NCBI GenBank assembly: GCA_002529455.1
Contig: NYMS01000048.1
Span: 124,001-188,000, forward strand
Direction of reading: 5' to 3'
DNA: 64,000 bases
Source of the DNA: Glycomyces fuscus
GTDB lineage: Bacteria; Actinomycetota; Actinomycetes; Streptosporangiales; Streptosporangiaceae
A program made the position numbers and the translations under genes. Within the stretch, counting starts at the first letter, position 1; each line of letters begins with the position of its first letter. A model generated the notes under the pieces. That model was not told where the DNA came from, did no database searches, and was given only the letters and a program-made list of their open reading frames with translations. Of the stretch, positions 8,527 to 17,973 are shown one piece after another.

Positions 8527-9876
8527 TCAGGTGGAGGCGTCGACGGGAAGGTCCATGTAGGAGCCGCGTTCGGCGCGCACCCACAGTTGGTAGGCGGGGG
8601 TCTGCCCGGGGTCGAGACCGAGCACGGCCGCCCAGTCGGCCTCCTGGTAGTTGCGCATGGGGCGGGCGCAGAGCCCGGTGGCGGCGGCGCCGAGGCAGCC
8701 CCACTGGGCGGTCCAGCCGAGGAGGGTGTGCAGGACGGTCTGGGCGTCGTCGCCGTGGGCGCGCGCCCACGGGCGAAAGTCCGCGGTGAGCGTGTAGCCG
8801 AGGGAGGAGGAGAAGTTGGTCTCCCCGGTGCGCGGCACGGGGCGGGAGCGGATCCCGGTACCGTCGGGTGCGAGTTCGTCGGCGGCCCGGTCGTCCACCC
8901 GGTCCCCCACGAGGACCTTGCGGTACAGGCGGAGGGAGCCGGGGTCGGGCGCCGCCTGCCGGGCGGCGCCGAGCGCGGCCGCGAGGGAGGCGGTGACGCC
9001 CGCGCCCTCCTCCGGGCCCACGGGGGCGCTGGTGACCAGGTTGGCGGTGGACACTCCGCTGGTGCGGTCGTCGAGCCAGCGCCGCAGCGGCGTGTCCCGC
9101 GGGGCCGAGGCGGCGGCCACCCGGGCCAGCGCCTCGGCGGACACCGCCGGCGCGGCGTCCGCGCCAGCCCCCGGCTGCGTGGTGACGGCGCCGCAGGGCG
9201 CGAACCCGTCGGGCACGGGGGTGCCGGCGGGGCCGAAGAGGGTGCGGGGGCGCAGGCCGGCGCGCTCCAGGGCCAGACCGAGCGTCGCCAGCAGGTGCCC
9301 GCCCTCCAGGAGCGCGAGCGAGGGGCGCAGGCGCCCGTACTCGGGCGGGTAGCGCCGATGGTCCACCGCCACCACCAGACGGGCGTCGGCGAGGACCTCC
9401 AGGTCCTCCGGCACGGACCGGCCGTCCCAGGGCTGGAGGGCGTGCGACTGCGGGTCCACGCGCAGGCACCGCGGCTCGGGGCCGCCGGTCACCACGAACA
9501 GGTCGGCGCCGAAGAGCCCGCGTGGGGAGGGGTAGGCGCGGTGCACCGGGTAGCGGTCGGCGGCCGAGAGCCGGCGCACCCGCACCGCCTCCACGCACGC
9601 CGCCAGTAACCGCTGCGCCCGGGACCAGGGACCGCCGAGCGCGGGCCCGGCGGCTCCGACGTCCCGGAGCGGGCCCAGCACGGGCAGGGGCGGGCGCGCC
9701 TGCCCGGGCACGGGCCGGGCCGTGCCGTTGGACAGGGACGGTCCGAAGAACAGGGTCTCCACCTGGGAGACGTCCTTGTCGTAGGACTGCCCGTGGAACC
9801 CGGCCAGTGCGCGGACGGGGCCGGCGGTCACGGGAACGGGTGCGGTACCGGGTGGACCTGGCCGTGTCGTCCCCAT
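8527..9876 (-). CDS. Stand-alone SagB-type azoline dehydrogenase
   Basis: This 449-residue FMN oxidoreductase would oxidise thiazolines/oxazolines to thiazoles/oxazoles. It shows 'LLEGGHLLATLGLALERAGL' and 'RRWLDDRTSG', typical of SagB/TbtE-like proteins, and a C-terminal nitroreductase-like half. The ATG at 9876 has a strong GGGAGGAG site but overlaps ycaO by 49 nt. The GTG at 9831 would give a GTGA overlap with the ycaO stop and a 434-residue product. The operon thus carries two dehydrogenase domains, this one and that in the fusion gene. The lactazole cluster has only the fused one. Confidence 0.8.
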   Translation of the reverse strand: MGTTRPGPPGTAPVPVTAGPVRALAGFHGQSYDKDVSQVETLFFGPSLSNGTARPVPGQARPPLPVLGPLRDVGAAGPALGGPWSRAQRLLAACVEAVRVRRLSAADRYPVHRAYPSPRGLFGADLFVVTGGPEPRCLRVDPQSHALQPWDGRSVPEDLEVLADARLVVAVDHRRYPPEYGRLRPSLALLEGGHLLATLGLALERAGLRPRTLFGPAGTPVPDGFAPCGAVTTQPGAGADAAPAVSAEALARVAAASAPRDTPLRRWLDDRTSGVSTANLVTSAPVGPEEGAGVTASLAAALGAARQAAPDPGSLRLYRKVLVGDRVDDRAADELAPDGTGIRSRPVPRTGETNFSSSLGYTLTADFRPWARAHGDDAQTVLHTLLGWTAQWGCLGAAATGLCARPMRNYQEADWAAVLGLDPGQTPAYQLWVRAERGSYMDLPVDAST

Positions 9877-11657
9877 GGGACTCCTCCCTCGAACAGCGTG
9901 GAAGCGCGGGTCAGCCGCTCCAGGGAGCGGGTGCGCCGGTGGGTGTGGCCGAAGGTCATCGGCAGCGCGCCGGGGACGATCACCTTCACCGAGCGGACTC
10001 CGGCGGCGTCCGCGTAGGGGGCGCTGCTCTGGTCCACCACGACCACGTCCAGCCCGAGCGCGTGCACGGCGTCGAGGCGCTCGCGGAGCAGGGCGGTCAG
10101 GTCGGCTCCGGCGAAGGAGGAGGGCCCCCCGGCGGCGACCCCCTCCAGAGGAACGGTGCCGACCGGGGACTCCAGGAACTCCCAGTGCGGACGCGACTCC
10201 CACAGCCCGTGCATGCCGGTGTGGTCCTCCAGGGTTCTGACCAGCGTGAAGTCCTCCAGCATGGGGCGGCAGCGCTCCACGCTGACCGACTCGCGCATCC
10301 GCACCCACTTGGGGTACATGAGCGCGTTGGTGACGGTCTCCTCCACCGCGGCCATGACAGCGCGCCGGGGGTCGAGGTGGGCGCCGGTGGCCAGGCTCAG
10401 CGCGGGCGCCAACCCCGAGCGGACCGCCTCCTCGGGGGCGGTGACCACAGCCAGGACGGTGGGGATCCCCAGGTCGGAGGTCAGGTCCAGCAACCGCATT
10501 CGCAATCCGCGCTCGTCCAGCAGGTCGGTCAGGTGGGCGAGCGCGGGGTCCGAGCCCGCGTCGACCTCGCGCAGCCGCGTGCGCGAGTACCAGGCGAGCA
10601 GGAAGGCGTCGCGCTCCACCACCTCGAACAGCCCGTAGAGGACGGCCTCCTCCAGGGTTCCGCCGACCGCGCAGCCGTTGGAGGACTCGTACAGGAACCG
10701 GGTGCCCTCGGCGCCCGCGTGCCAGTACGCGACGTGCTCGGGCACCAGCACGCGGCGGCGCTCCAGGGTGGACCACCCCCAGACCCAGGAGGTGGGCACG
10801 TCCGGGGAGTAGGGGACCAGGTCGAAGGCCGGATGGCCGTACCACTCGGGTTCGTGCAGGCCCAGCCGCACGGGGTCGAGGGCGTTGTCGGCGAGATCGG
10901 CGTAGCTGCCGAAGACCGTGGGCGCGCCGTTGTGCGGGTGGCCGCCGGTGACCCGTTCGACGCCCTCCAGGAGGGCGGGGACCTCGCTGTCGGAGAACCG
11001 GAGGGAGCGCCCGTAGCCGCCCTCGCGCCTGGTGTGTCCGGGGGCGACGGTCTCGCAGGTGACGAGGGCCAGCGGTGACTCCTCGTCCCGGTAGACGTGG
11101 GCGGCGGGCCCGAACCGGAAGTCCAGGAGCCGCGCGCGCAGGTCGGCGCGGTCCATGGAGCGGGTGCGCAGCGCGTCGCCGACGACCGGCCTGGGGGTCC
11201 GCAGGTCCAGCCCGCCGGGTACGGCGAGTCCGGCGCCCCCGGGGAAGCAGTGCGCGCAGTCCGGGTGCGGGACGAGGCTGTGCCGGGTGACCTCTCCGGT
11301 GCGGCAGTCGAGTGCGACCATCGCCGACCGCAGGCCCCCGGGATCGTGCGCGGCGGCTCCGGCCAGGCCGGCGAAGGCGTCCGCCCACAGGGGGAAGAGC
11401 TCGGGGGCGGACCGGTCGGGTGCGGCCTCGCCCTCCACGTCCCGGCGCCAGAGTCCGGCACACCGCGCGCAGCCCGTGGACGCGTCGGGGGTCCACGGGC
11501 CGACGACCGCGAGCGCGCCGCTCATCGCCAGGTGCAGCACGCCTCCGCCCACCCGGAGGGTGCGGGGTTCGGCCAGTGTGGCCCCCACGGGAGAGGGGGG
11601 CGGGGCCGGCGCATCCGCCGGGCCGTCGACGGGGGCGTCCCGTGTGGTCAGGTCCAT
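9828..11657 (-). CDS. YcaO cyclodehydratase (LazE-like)
   Basis: The 609-residue ATP-dependent enzyme cyclises Cys (and some Ser/Thr) to azolines. N-terminal CxxC pairs 'GCARCAGLW' and 'DCAHCFPGG' suggest a structural zinc site. The YcaO core includes 'SSNGCAVGGTLEEAVLYGLF', 'EVVERDAFLLAWY' and 'TNALMYPKWVRMRE', carrying nucleotide/Mg-binding Glu residues. The protein ends 'HPVPHPFP', close to the PxPxP C-terminus of azoline-forming YcaOs. The ATG at 11657 overlaps the ThiF-like gene stop by 10 nt. It works with that partner, which presents the precursor leader. Confidence 0.92.
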   Translation of the reverse strand: MDLTTRDAPVDGPADAPAPPPSPVGATLAEPRTLRVGGGVLHLAMSGALAVVGPWTPDASTGCARCAGLWRRDVEGEAAPDRSAPELFPLWADAFAGLAGAAAHDPGGLRSAMVALDCRTGEVTRHSLVPHPDCAHCFPGGAGLAVPGGLDLRTPRPVVGDALRTRSMDRADLRARLLDFRFGPAAHVYRDEESPLALVTCETVAPGHTRREGGYGRSLRFSDSEVPALLEGVERVTGGHPHNGAPTVFGSYADLADNALDPVRLGLHEPEWYGHPAFDLVPYSPDVPTSWVWGWSTLERRRVLVPEHVAYWHAGAEGTRFLYESSNGCAVGGTLEEAVLYGLFEVVERDAFLLAWYSRTRLREVDAGSDPALAHLTDLLDERGLRMRLLDLTSDLGIPTVLAVVTAPEEAVRSGLAPALSLATGAHLDPRRAVMAAVEETVTNALMYPKWVRMRESVSVERCRPMLEDFTLVRTLEDHTGMHGLWESRPHWEFLESPVGTVPLEGVAAGGPSSFAGADLTALLRERLDAVHALGLDVVVVDQSSAPYADAAGVRSVKVIVPGALPMTFGHTHRRTRSLERLTRASTLFEGGVPWGRHGQVHPVPHPFP

Positions 11658-13291
11658 ACGGCCACCGCCGTGTACACACCGCGCCGCGCCCAGGCGTCGG
11701 CCCCGCCGGGCGCGTACACCCGTACCAGACCGGTCTCGTCCGCCCACCGCGCCAGGGCTGAGGACACCTCGCCGGTCCTGGTCGCGGCCACCTCCGGCTC
11801 TCCGCTCCCGGCTCCGCCGCCGGCCCCCCGCGCGTACTGGACGCGGGCGACGGCACGGAGCAGGGCTTCCCGGGCGGCGGCGTCGGCGCCGGGCGCGGCG
11901 CTGGAGCCGAGCGGCTCCCCCGCCGGGTCCAGAACGGCGACACGCCACAGGCCGGTGCCGTCCAGTTCCTGGCAGCTCAGCCGCGCGTCCGTCCCGAAGC
12001 GCAGTGTCAGCGCGGCCCACAGCCTGCGCGCGGGCGCCGACATCGGTTCCGGCGGATCCGCGTCCTTCCAGCGGTCGCTTGTGCCCACCACCAGGCCGCC
12101 GACGGCCTCGCCGACCGCTGCCGCCGGGGTCAGCCCGATACCGAGTCCGACGGAGCCGCCGCCTCGGGCACGGTCACCGGTTCCCGGCCCGCGGTCGGCC
12201 CCCTCCGGCCAGGCGACCCTGTGCAGGGCGGCGACCAGGGCGTCCATCCGTGCGGCCGCGGTGGTGGTGCCGGCTCCCACGACCGGGGAGCGGTCCACGC
12301 GGGCCAGACCCACGGGCAGCTGCTCCAGCTCGTCCGGCCGGGGCTCGCCGACCGGGCCGAACACCCGGTCCCACAGGTGCGCCACCGAGTCCAGCCGGTC
12401 GGGCACCTCCTCGGGTGCCGCCCCTCCTCCGGGGAGGGGCGCCTCGACACGGGGGTCCAGAACGGGCAGGGCGACGAACGGGTGCGGTTCGCTGACCAGT
12501 TCGTCCGTGGTCACCATGAACTCCGGGTCGTCCGGGGTCCCGGGGAGGCCGTCTCCGTTCGCGCCCCGGGCCACCTCGGCGACCAGGGCCAGCGCCAGCT
12601 GCGCGGCCACCAGGGAACGGGTGACCGCGAGCCCGGGACCCTCCCCGGCGCCGGGTGCGGCGGCGCCGAGGCCTTCGAACCAGGCCCGCACGCGGCCCAC
12701 CAACCCGGGGTCCGCGGACGCGTTGCGCGGCCCCGAGACCCACACCCCGTGACCGGTGTCGACCAGGTGCAGGGCCTCCTCCCGGCCGGGCACGGAGAGC
12801 CTCGTGGTCAGCAGCGCTCCGGTGCCGGGCCCGGTGTCGGCGTGCACTTCGCGGAAGCCGGCGCGCCCCAGGGCCCGGCGCACCTCCGCTTCGAGCCGCG
12901 GGCAGGACGACCGGACCCGGACGGTGCTCCGGGCGAGCGCGCGCAGCGCCGCGTACGGGCGTCCGGTCAGCGACTCCAGGTGCGGGTAGGCGGCCGCCTC
13001 GGCCTCCGAGAGCCCGTGCTCCTCCTCCGCCTCCCGCAGGAACCCGTGCTCCTCCAACTGGTCGAGGACGCCCTCCAGGAACGGCCTGCCCCCGGCGGGG
13101 AACCCCTCGGTCAGGGCCTGGCGGGTGAATCCGGCGCGCAGCACGGGCTCCAGGGCGCGCCACACGGTGTCGGCCCGTGCGCCCCGTACGACGACGGCGG
13201 TCGCCCCCATGCTCAGGGCGACCCCCTCCTCGGCGAGGGAGCGGGCGCGGACCGCGCTCTTCAGTCTGCGGACTGCGGTGTTCTCAGGCAT
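11648..13291 (-). CDS. RRE/Ocin-ThiF-like leader-binding partner (LazD-like)
   Basis: This 547-residue protein has an N-terminal winged-helix PqqD-like RiPP recognition element (about residues 20-90, ending 'LDQLEEHGFL'), followed by a degenerate E1/ThiF-like region without an adenylation motif I can see. Family knowledge: such proteins bind the precursor leader and stimulate the neighbouring YcaO. The leader motif 'DLPDLDFDDMEV' is the likely ligand. Its start overlaps the preceding gene by 8 nt, implying translational coupling. The middle is Ala/Gly-rich and poorly conserved in appearance, so the domain assignment rests on the N-terminus and context. Confidence 0.8.
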   Translation of the reverse strand: MPENTAVRRLKSAVRARSLAEEGVALSMGATAVVVRGARADTVWRALEPVLRAGFTRQALTEGFPAGGRPFLEGVLDQLEEHGFLREAEEEHGLSEAEAAAYPHLESLTGRPYAALRALARSTVRVRSSCPRLEAEVRRALGRAGFREVHADTGPGTGALLTTRLSVPGREEALHLVDTGHGVWVSGPRNASADPGLVGRVRAWFEGLGAAAPGAGEGPGLAVTRSLVAAQLALALVAEVARGANGDGLPGTPDDPEFMVTTDELVSEPHPFVALPVLDPRVEAPLPGGGAAPEEVPDRLDSVAHLWDRVFGPVGEPRPDELEQLPVGLARVDRSPVVGAGTTTAAARMDALVAALHRVAWPEGADRGPGTGDRARGGGSVGLGIGLTPAAAVGEAVGGLVVGTSDRWKDADPPEPMSAPARRLWAALTLRFGTDARLSCQELDGTGLWRVAVLDPAGEPLGSSAAPGADAAAREALLRAVARVQYARGAGGGAGSGEPEVAATRTGEVSSALARWADETGLVRVYAPGGADAWARRGVYTAVAVWT

Positions 13292-14417
13292 CGCCCACCC
13301 ACGGCAGGGTCGGCTTCAGCTCCGGGTCGGTCCGCTGGTGGTCGACGACCCTGCGCACGGTCTCCTCCCAGGTCTCGCCCACCACCTCCTGGGCGGCCTC
13401 GGTGAAGAGGTACGCGACCGAGTAGCGCTGGATGGGCGTCACCCCCATCAGCGGCAGCAGGTCGAAGAAGCAGTTGATGACGAACCGGAACGCGGCGAAC
13501 CCGTACCCGTCGCCCAGCCGGGTGAAGTCCAGCTTGCGGAACTCCCGGTGGAAGTCGCTGTAGGAGCGCTCGTCCGAGCCGCTCCACCGGACCCGCGTGT
13601 CCTCGCCGAAGCGGGCCGCCGCGTCCAGCCGGTCCGGGTGCGGGAACGGCAGGATGTGCCCCCCGCGCGCCAGCGACACCGCCTCGGGCAGCCACCGCCG
13701 CGTCCACTCCAGCCAGGACAGCGCGAACCGGTCCTCCGTGGCGCCCTCGTGGACCGCGCGCAGTGTCTCCACCAGGTCCTCGCGCTGGGACCGGTAGGAC
13801 TCGGCGAGCCGCGCCTGCGCGCGGCCGTCGGGGTCCGACCAGTGGAAGTACTCCTTCCAGTGCGACAGGAACGCCTGGTACCCGGAGCGCAGCCCCCACT
13901 CGGGGTACTGGGAGGCGATCGCGGCCATACCCGCGAACACGTTGGCGGTCACCGCCCCTCCGCCGACCTGGTCGGCCACACGGGAGATCCCGTCGGTCAG
14001 CACCCGGCCCTTGAGCGCGGCCGCCTCGCGGCCGCGCAGGAACGTGTCCACCGGGTCGCCCTCGATCCACCGGAGCGAGTTGTCCGGCTCCAGGGGCGCG
14101 TAGGGCGGCTCCACCAGTTCCAGGCGGCCCATCCTCGCCGAGAAGGCCGCGTACCGGTCGGGGTCGATCATGCGCGAGGACGGCTCGCGGTCCAGGAAGC
14201 CGCGCACACGGGCCTCCGCGTCGCGCAGCGCGGCGTCCACGGCCTCGGCCCCGCCGTCCACGTAGAGCACGCAGTGCGGACCCAGCCGCCAGTGCAGGTG
14301 GAGCCACGCGGCGGTGACCCCCTCCCTGCGGGCGGTCTGCAGGGCCGCTGGTACGAGGCACTCGCCCAGTAGCGAGTCCTTGTCTTCGTAGTAGGTCACT
14401 CGGAGTCCGGCAGTCAC
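13284..14417 (-). CDS. Pyridine synthase-like protein (LazC/TclM-like)
   Basis: The 377-residue protein starts at a GTG in a GTGA overlap with the LanB stop. 'VTAAWLHLHWRLGPHCVLYVDGG' near residue 30 is a divergent version of the SpaB C-terminal fold motif, as seen in enzymes that join two dehydroalanines by formal [4+2] cycloaddition, expel the leader and form the six-membered nitrogen heterocycle. It differs from the canonical elimination domain in the fusion protein at 6676-8478, so the two probably have different jobs. Catalytic residues cannot be named without alignment. Confidence 0.75.
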   Translation of the reverse strand: MTAGLRVTYYEDKDSLLGECLVPAALQTARREGVTAAWLHLHWRLGPHCVLYVDGGAEAVDAALRDAEARVRGFLDREPSSRMIDPDRYAAFSARMGRLELVEPPYAPLEPDNSLRWIEGDPVDTFLRGREAAALKGRVLTDGISRVADQVGGGAVTANVFAGMAAIASQYPEWGLRSGYQAFLSHWKEYFHWSDPDGRAQARLAESYRSQREDLVETLRAVHEGATEDRFALSWLEWTRRWLPEAVSLARGGHILPFPHPDRLDAAARFGEDTRVRWSGSDERSYSDFHREFRKLDFTRLGDGYGFAAFRFVINCFFDLLPLMGVTPIQRYSVAYLFTEAAQEVVGETWEETVRRVVDHQRTDPELKPTLPWVGDA

Positions 14418-17128
14418 GGGACCAGCCTCACTTCGCCTGGGGGAACGGGCACTGGAGGGACGGGGGAGGGCACGGTGGACAGTTCGAGGAACACCTCCGT
14501 GGCGTGTCGGCCGCGCGGCCCGCTCAGGCCGCCCTCCGACGGGCACGGAAGGAACTCCTCCGCGAACAGGACCGGGCCCAGGTGGGCCAGCCGCTTCGCA
14601 GCGGTGGCCGTGTGCAGTCTGCTCAGGAAGTCCACATGTTGGGGCTTGGGCGCCATCGCCCGCTCCATCGGGCCCATCCGCGACCCGTGGAGCGGTCGGA
14701 CGAACACCTGGTCGGGCATGCCCCGCAGGGTCCGCTCGACGTTGACCCGCCGGTGGAGCGCTTCCGGCCCCTCCCCGGGGCGGGCGGCCAGATCGTCGGC
14801 GTCCACCGCCCAGCGGCGCCGGAACAGCAGCACGTCGCCGAAGGAGATCCGCGGGGTCCCGCTCGGCGTGCGTCCCTCGGACCGGCCCCTCTCCCAGCGC
14901 TCGTGCAGGTCGATGACGGTGTCGCTGAAGGAGAAGAACGGCGAGTCGGCGACCATCGCCACGAGCATCTCGTCGTAGGGCAGCGCGTGCGGCACCAGGA
15001 AGCCTGTGTACACCGGGTCGACCTCCCTGGACCCGCGTACCAGCCGCAGCCCCCGCGGGGTGTGCACGAGGTGCAGGTCGGCGGTGGAGGGCCCGTCGGC
15101 CAGGACCGGCTCGTCGCGCAGCGCCAGTTCCTCCGGCGCGAGCAGCGGCGACAGGTTGGCGTTGAACCCCAGCGCCGACCGCATGTGCACGGTGTCCGCG
15201 TCCGGCGGTCCCAGGCGGCGCACGTGGGCGGCCACCCGGTCGCGTACGTCCTGCGGCAGCGCGGACAGGAACCGGCTGAAGTAGCGCGCACGTCCGCCGT
15301 ACAGGTGGTTGAGGACGAGTCTGCCCCGGTCCGGCTGCCCGAACACGGCGAAGGAGCGCCGTGCCGCGAACTCCCGCTCGGGCAGCAGCGCGGCGACCTC
15401 GTCCACCACGGCCGGATCCACCTCGACGGCCTCGGCGTCCTGTCCGGCCAGCTCGTTGAGGTGGCCGACCGCGCGCCTGCGCGCGGCCAGCAACCGGACC
15501 AGGCCCTCGTCCGCGTCCCCGGTCTCGCCCGCCATCAGGCGCTGCGTCATGGGGAAGGCCGCACGGGCGTGCCCGGCGAAATCGTCCAGGTCGGTGCACC
15601 GCCCGCCCCTGCCGTAGCGGGCCACGAACACGCTCTCCAGCGCGCCCGCCAGCACCCGCTGGTCGTCCAGGGCGAACAGCAGCGGCATGATCCCGCGCAG
15701 GTCGTCGGACCACCTGCGGGTCCACTCGCGCGGTACGGGGGCGCCGCGCGAGACCAGGCAGTCCTCCACCAGCGGCGAGGACGACGTGCCGCCGGTGTCC
15801 TGCTGCGCCCGAGGGGGTTCCGGGACCCGCCGGGCGTCCGAAGACCCCCGGTCGGCGGAGGGGTCCTGCCCCGCGGGGGCCGCCGGGCCCACCGCCGCCG
15901 ACCACAGGCGCTGCAGGTGCAGCACGGAGCGCGCCCGTTCCGCGCCCGTCGCCTCCCCGAAGCCCGTGAGTACCTCCCGGGTGGCCTCCAGGGCCGTCGC
16001 GACCCGGGCGGCGGCCGCCCCCGGAAGGCTCCGGGCCAGCTCCTGCCACCGCAGGGCGAAGTCCGGGGACTGCTCGGCCGCCGGCGGCCACGGCACCAGC
16101 ACGCCAGCCCCGATCATCCTGTCCAGTACGGCCAGGGCCGCCTCGGGCTCCCGCCCCAGGTCGGCGGCCAGGCCGTCGCGCAGGTCGCACAGGCGCACCG
16201 GCCGCGAGGCACGGCGTTCGAGCGCCGTCACCAGGTGCTCCCACGCCCCGGTGAGGGGGACGCGCACCTCCTCCTCACCGAACGCCTCCGCACGCAGTCC
16301 CGGCGCGGGCGGCACCCAGCGGCGGCGGCGCACCAGCAGCCTGTCACCCTCGCGGCGGGCTCCGCCGGTGAGGACCCACTCCATCCCCAGGCGTGCCTCG
16401 GGGTCGGCCGCCAGCAACCGCCCCGCCTGCCGGACCAGCAGGCGGCGCAGGTCCGCGTCGGTGGTGAACTCCAGGGGTTCGCCGTCGCGCGCGGCCGACG
16501 AGGGCTGCTCCACGTCGTCGAAGTGCACGCCCGTGTAGAGCGAGTACGGGCTGACCTTCACCGTGGAGCGCGAGTGGTAGCGCACCAGGGACGGTTCGGC
16601 CTTGCGCATCCGCTTGTCGGGCGGCCCGTCGGTGGCCGCGCGCGCGGCCACCGCGCGGTGCAGGTCCGGGCTGGACATCGCCGTGGCGCGGTCGGTGAGC
16701 GGGTCGCGTGCCCACGCAGCGAGCACGGCGCGCTCGTCGGCCAGCGCGGGCCCGTGCGCGGCGTCGAGCGCCTCGGCCGCGGCGCGGGTGCGCTCCCAGC
16801 TCTCCAGCCACTCACCGAGCGCGCCGATCAGGCGCGCGACCGGGTGGCCCGCCAGCGACGCCCGGGGAGGCCTCCGGTTGTACACGTCGCGCTTGGCGGC
16901 CAGCGCGGTCCGCCGGTGCTCCTCGTCGTCCAGGCCGGGGGCGGCCGCGTGCAGTGCGTCGAGCAGGCGTCCGCGGATCCGTTGCCGGTAGGACTCCTCC
17001 TCGGCGAGGACGCGCACCAGTTCGCCGTCCCCGTCCACGGACGCGCCGCGCAGCGGCAGGTAGGGGTACAGGTTCACGCGGGAGACCAGGTAGGGGCCCT
17101 CCACGCACCCGAAGGCAGGCAGGCTCAA
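14414..17128 (-). CDS. LanB-type tRNA-Glu-dependent dehydratase, N-terminal type (LazB-like)
   Basis: This 904-residue Lant_dehyd_N protein transfers glutamate from glutamyl-tRNA to core Ser/Thr, the first half of dehydration. 'SRVNLYPYLPLRG' opens the fold and 'RYHSRSTVKVSPYSLYTGV' near residue 190 matches the conserved LanB segment. There is no C-terminal elimination domain, so that step is done by a separate protein, as in thiopeptide systems. The TTG start at 17128 overlaps the permease stop (TTGA) and has GGAGG seven bases upstream; a GTG at 17104 is a weaker alternative. Confidence 0.88.
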   Translation of the reverse strand: MSLPAFGCVEGPYLVSRVNLYPYLPLRGASVDGDGELVRVLAEEESYRQRIRGRLLDALHAAAPGLDDEEHRRTALAAKRDVYNRRPPRASLAGHPVARLIGALGEWLESWERTRAAAEALDAAHGPALADERAVLAAWARDPLTDRATAMSSPDLHRAVAARAATDGPPDKRMRKAEPSLVRYHSRSTVKVSPYSLYTGVHFDDVEQPSSAARDGEPLEFTTDADLRRLLVRQAGRLLAADPEARLGMEWVLTGGARREGDRLLVRRRRWVPPAPGLRAEAFGEEEVRVPLTGAWEHLVTALERRASRPVRLCDLRDGLAADLGREPEAALAVLDRMIGAGVLVPWPPAAEQSPDFALRWQELARSLPGAAAARVATALEATREVLTGFGEATGAERARSVLHLQRLWSAAVGPAAPAGQDPSADRGSSDARRVPEPPRAQQDTGGTSSSPLVEDCLVSRGAPVPREWTRRWSDDLRGIMPLLFALDDQRVLAGALESVFVARYGRGGRCTDLDDFAGHARAAFPMTQRLMAGETGDADEGLVRLLAARRRAVGHLNELAGQDAEAVEVDPAVVDEVAALLPEREFAARRSFAVFGQPDRGRLVLNHLYGGRARYFSRFLSALPQDVRDRVAAHVRRLGPPDADTVHMRSALGFNANLSPLLAPEELALRDEPVLADGPSTADLHLVHTPRGLRLVRGSREVDPVYTGFLVPHALPYDEMLVAMVADSPFFSFSDTVIDLHERWERGRSEGRTPSGTPRISFGDVLLFRRRWAVDADDLAARPGEGPEALHRRVNVERTLRGMPDQVFVRPLHGSRMGPMERAMAPKPQHVDFLSRLHTATAAKRLAHLGPVLFAEEFLPCPSEGGLSGPRGRHATEVFLELSTVPSPVPPVPVPPGEVRLVP

Positions 17129-17973
17129 CCCCCGTCCTCCGACCCCTTGCGCCGGGCCGACCCGAATCCGCGCGGTTCGCGCTCGGAGGCCCAGCGGAAC
17201 CAGCGCAGCGCCGCCACCGTGCCCAGCAGGGACCAGGCGAGCAGCAGCCATACCGAGGGCCAGTCCCAGGCGGGTCCGGACTCGGACAGGGAGCCCTGGA
17301 TGAGGACGGTCAGGGGACGGCCGGGCAGGAGGTCCACGACCGCTCCGACGGTGTCGCCCAGCGGCAGGACGACGAACCCGCCCGCCAGGAAGGCCGCGGG
17401 GAAGAAGATGCCGTTGACCATCGGCACGGCGGCGTCGGCGTTGGGCGGCAGCAGCGACGCGGCCGCGCCCAGCGGGGCCATGCACACGAAGCCGAGCACC
17501 AGCGCGGCGAGCAGTTGCGGAACGCGCGCCGGGTCGACGGTCACGCCCATGCCGAGCAGGCCGATCGCGGTGACGACCGCCAGCACGATCACCGCGGTGA
17601 GCAGGGTGTTCACCAGGTAGGCGCCCATCACCGTCGCCGGGCTGACCGGGGTGGTGCGGAAGCGCTTGAACAGGCCGTGGTGGCGGCGGATGGCCAGGCC
17701 GATGGCCACGTTGGCGAAGGCCACCGACATCAGGGCGAAGCCGAGGATGCCGCCGAAGCTCAGGTTGGCCTGGGTGATCTCGTGGTCGCCGACCACGCGG
17801 ACCGCGTCGGCCTCGGAGCGGAACGCGAACCCGAACCCGACGTAGAACATCACCGGCATCAGGACGATGAAGGCCAGGGTGATGGGGGAGCGCCAGAACT
17901 CCTTCAGCTCCCCGTCCACGTGGAGGAGGAAGCTGCTGGGGCGGCGCCCCGTGCGCGCGGTTGTGGTGCTCAT
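17125..17973 (-). CDS. ABC-2 type permease, thiopeptide export/immunity
   Basis: The 282-residue membrane protein has about six hydrophobic helices and a cytoplasmic N-terminus ('LKEFWRSPITLAFIVLMPVMFYVGFGFAF'). It starts in an ATGA overlap with the ATPase gene just upstream, so the two are co-translated. It should form the membrane part of a drug/peptide exporter. Its place between precursors and enzymes implies product export or self-protection; the substrate is inferred from context. Confidence 0.85.
   Translation of the reverse strand: MSTTTARTGRRPSSFLLHVDGELKEFWRSPITLAFIVLMPVMFYVGFGFAFRSEADAVRVVGDHEITQANLSFGGILGFALMSVAFANVAIGLAIRRHHGLFKRFRTTPVSPATVMGAYLVNTLLTAVIVLAVVTAIGLLGMGVTVDPARVPQLLAALVLGFVCMAPLGAAASLLPPNADAAVPMVNGIFFPAAFLAGGFVVLPLGDTVGAVVDLLPGRPLTVLIQGSLSESGPAWDWPSVWLLLAWSLLGTVAALRWFRWASEREPRGFGSARRKGSEDGG

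Noticed and set aside
8527..11943. An 1138-codon frame suggesting a YcaO-SagB fusion
   Set aside because: The upstream part is the wrong frame of ycaO. The true SagB begins at 9876 or 9831.
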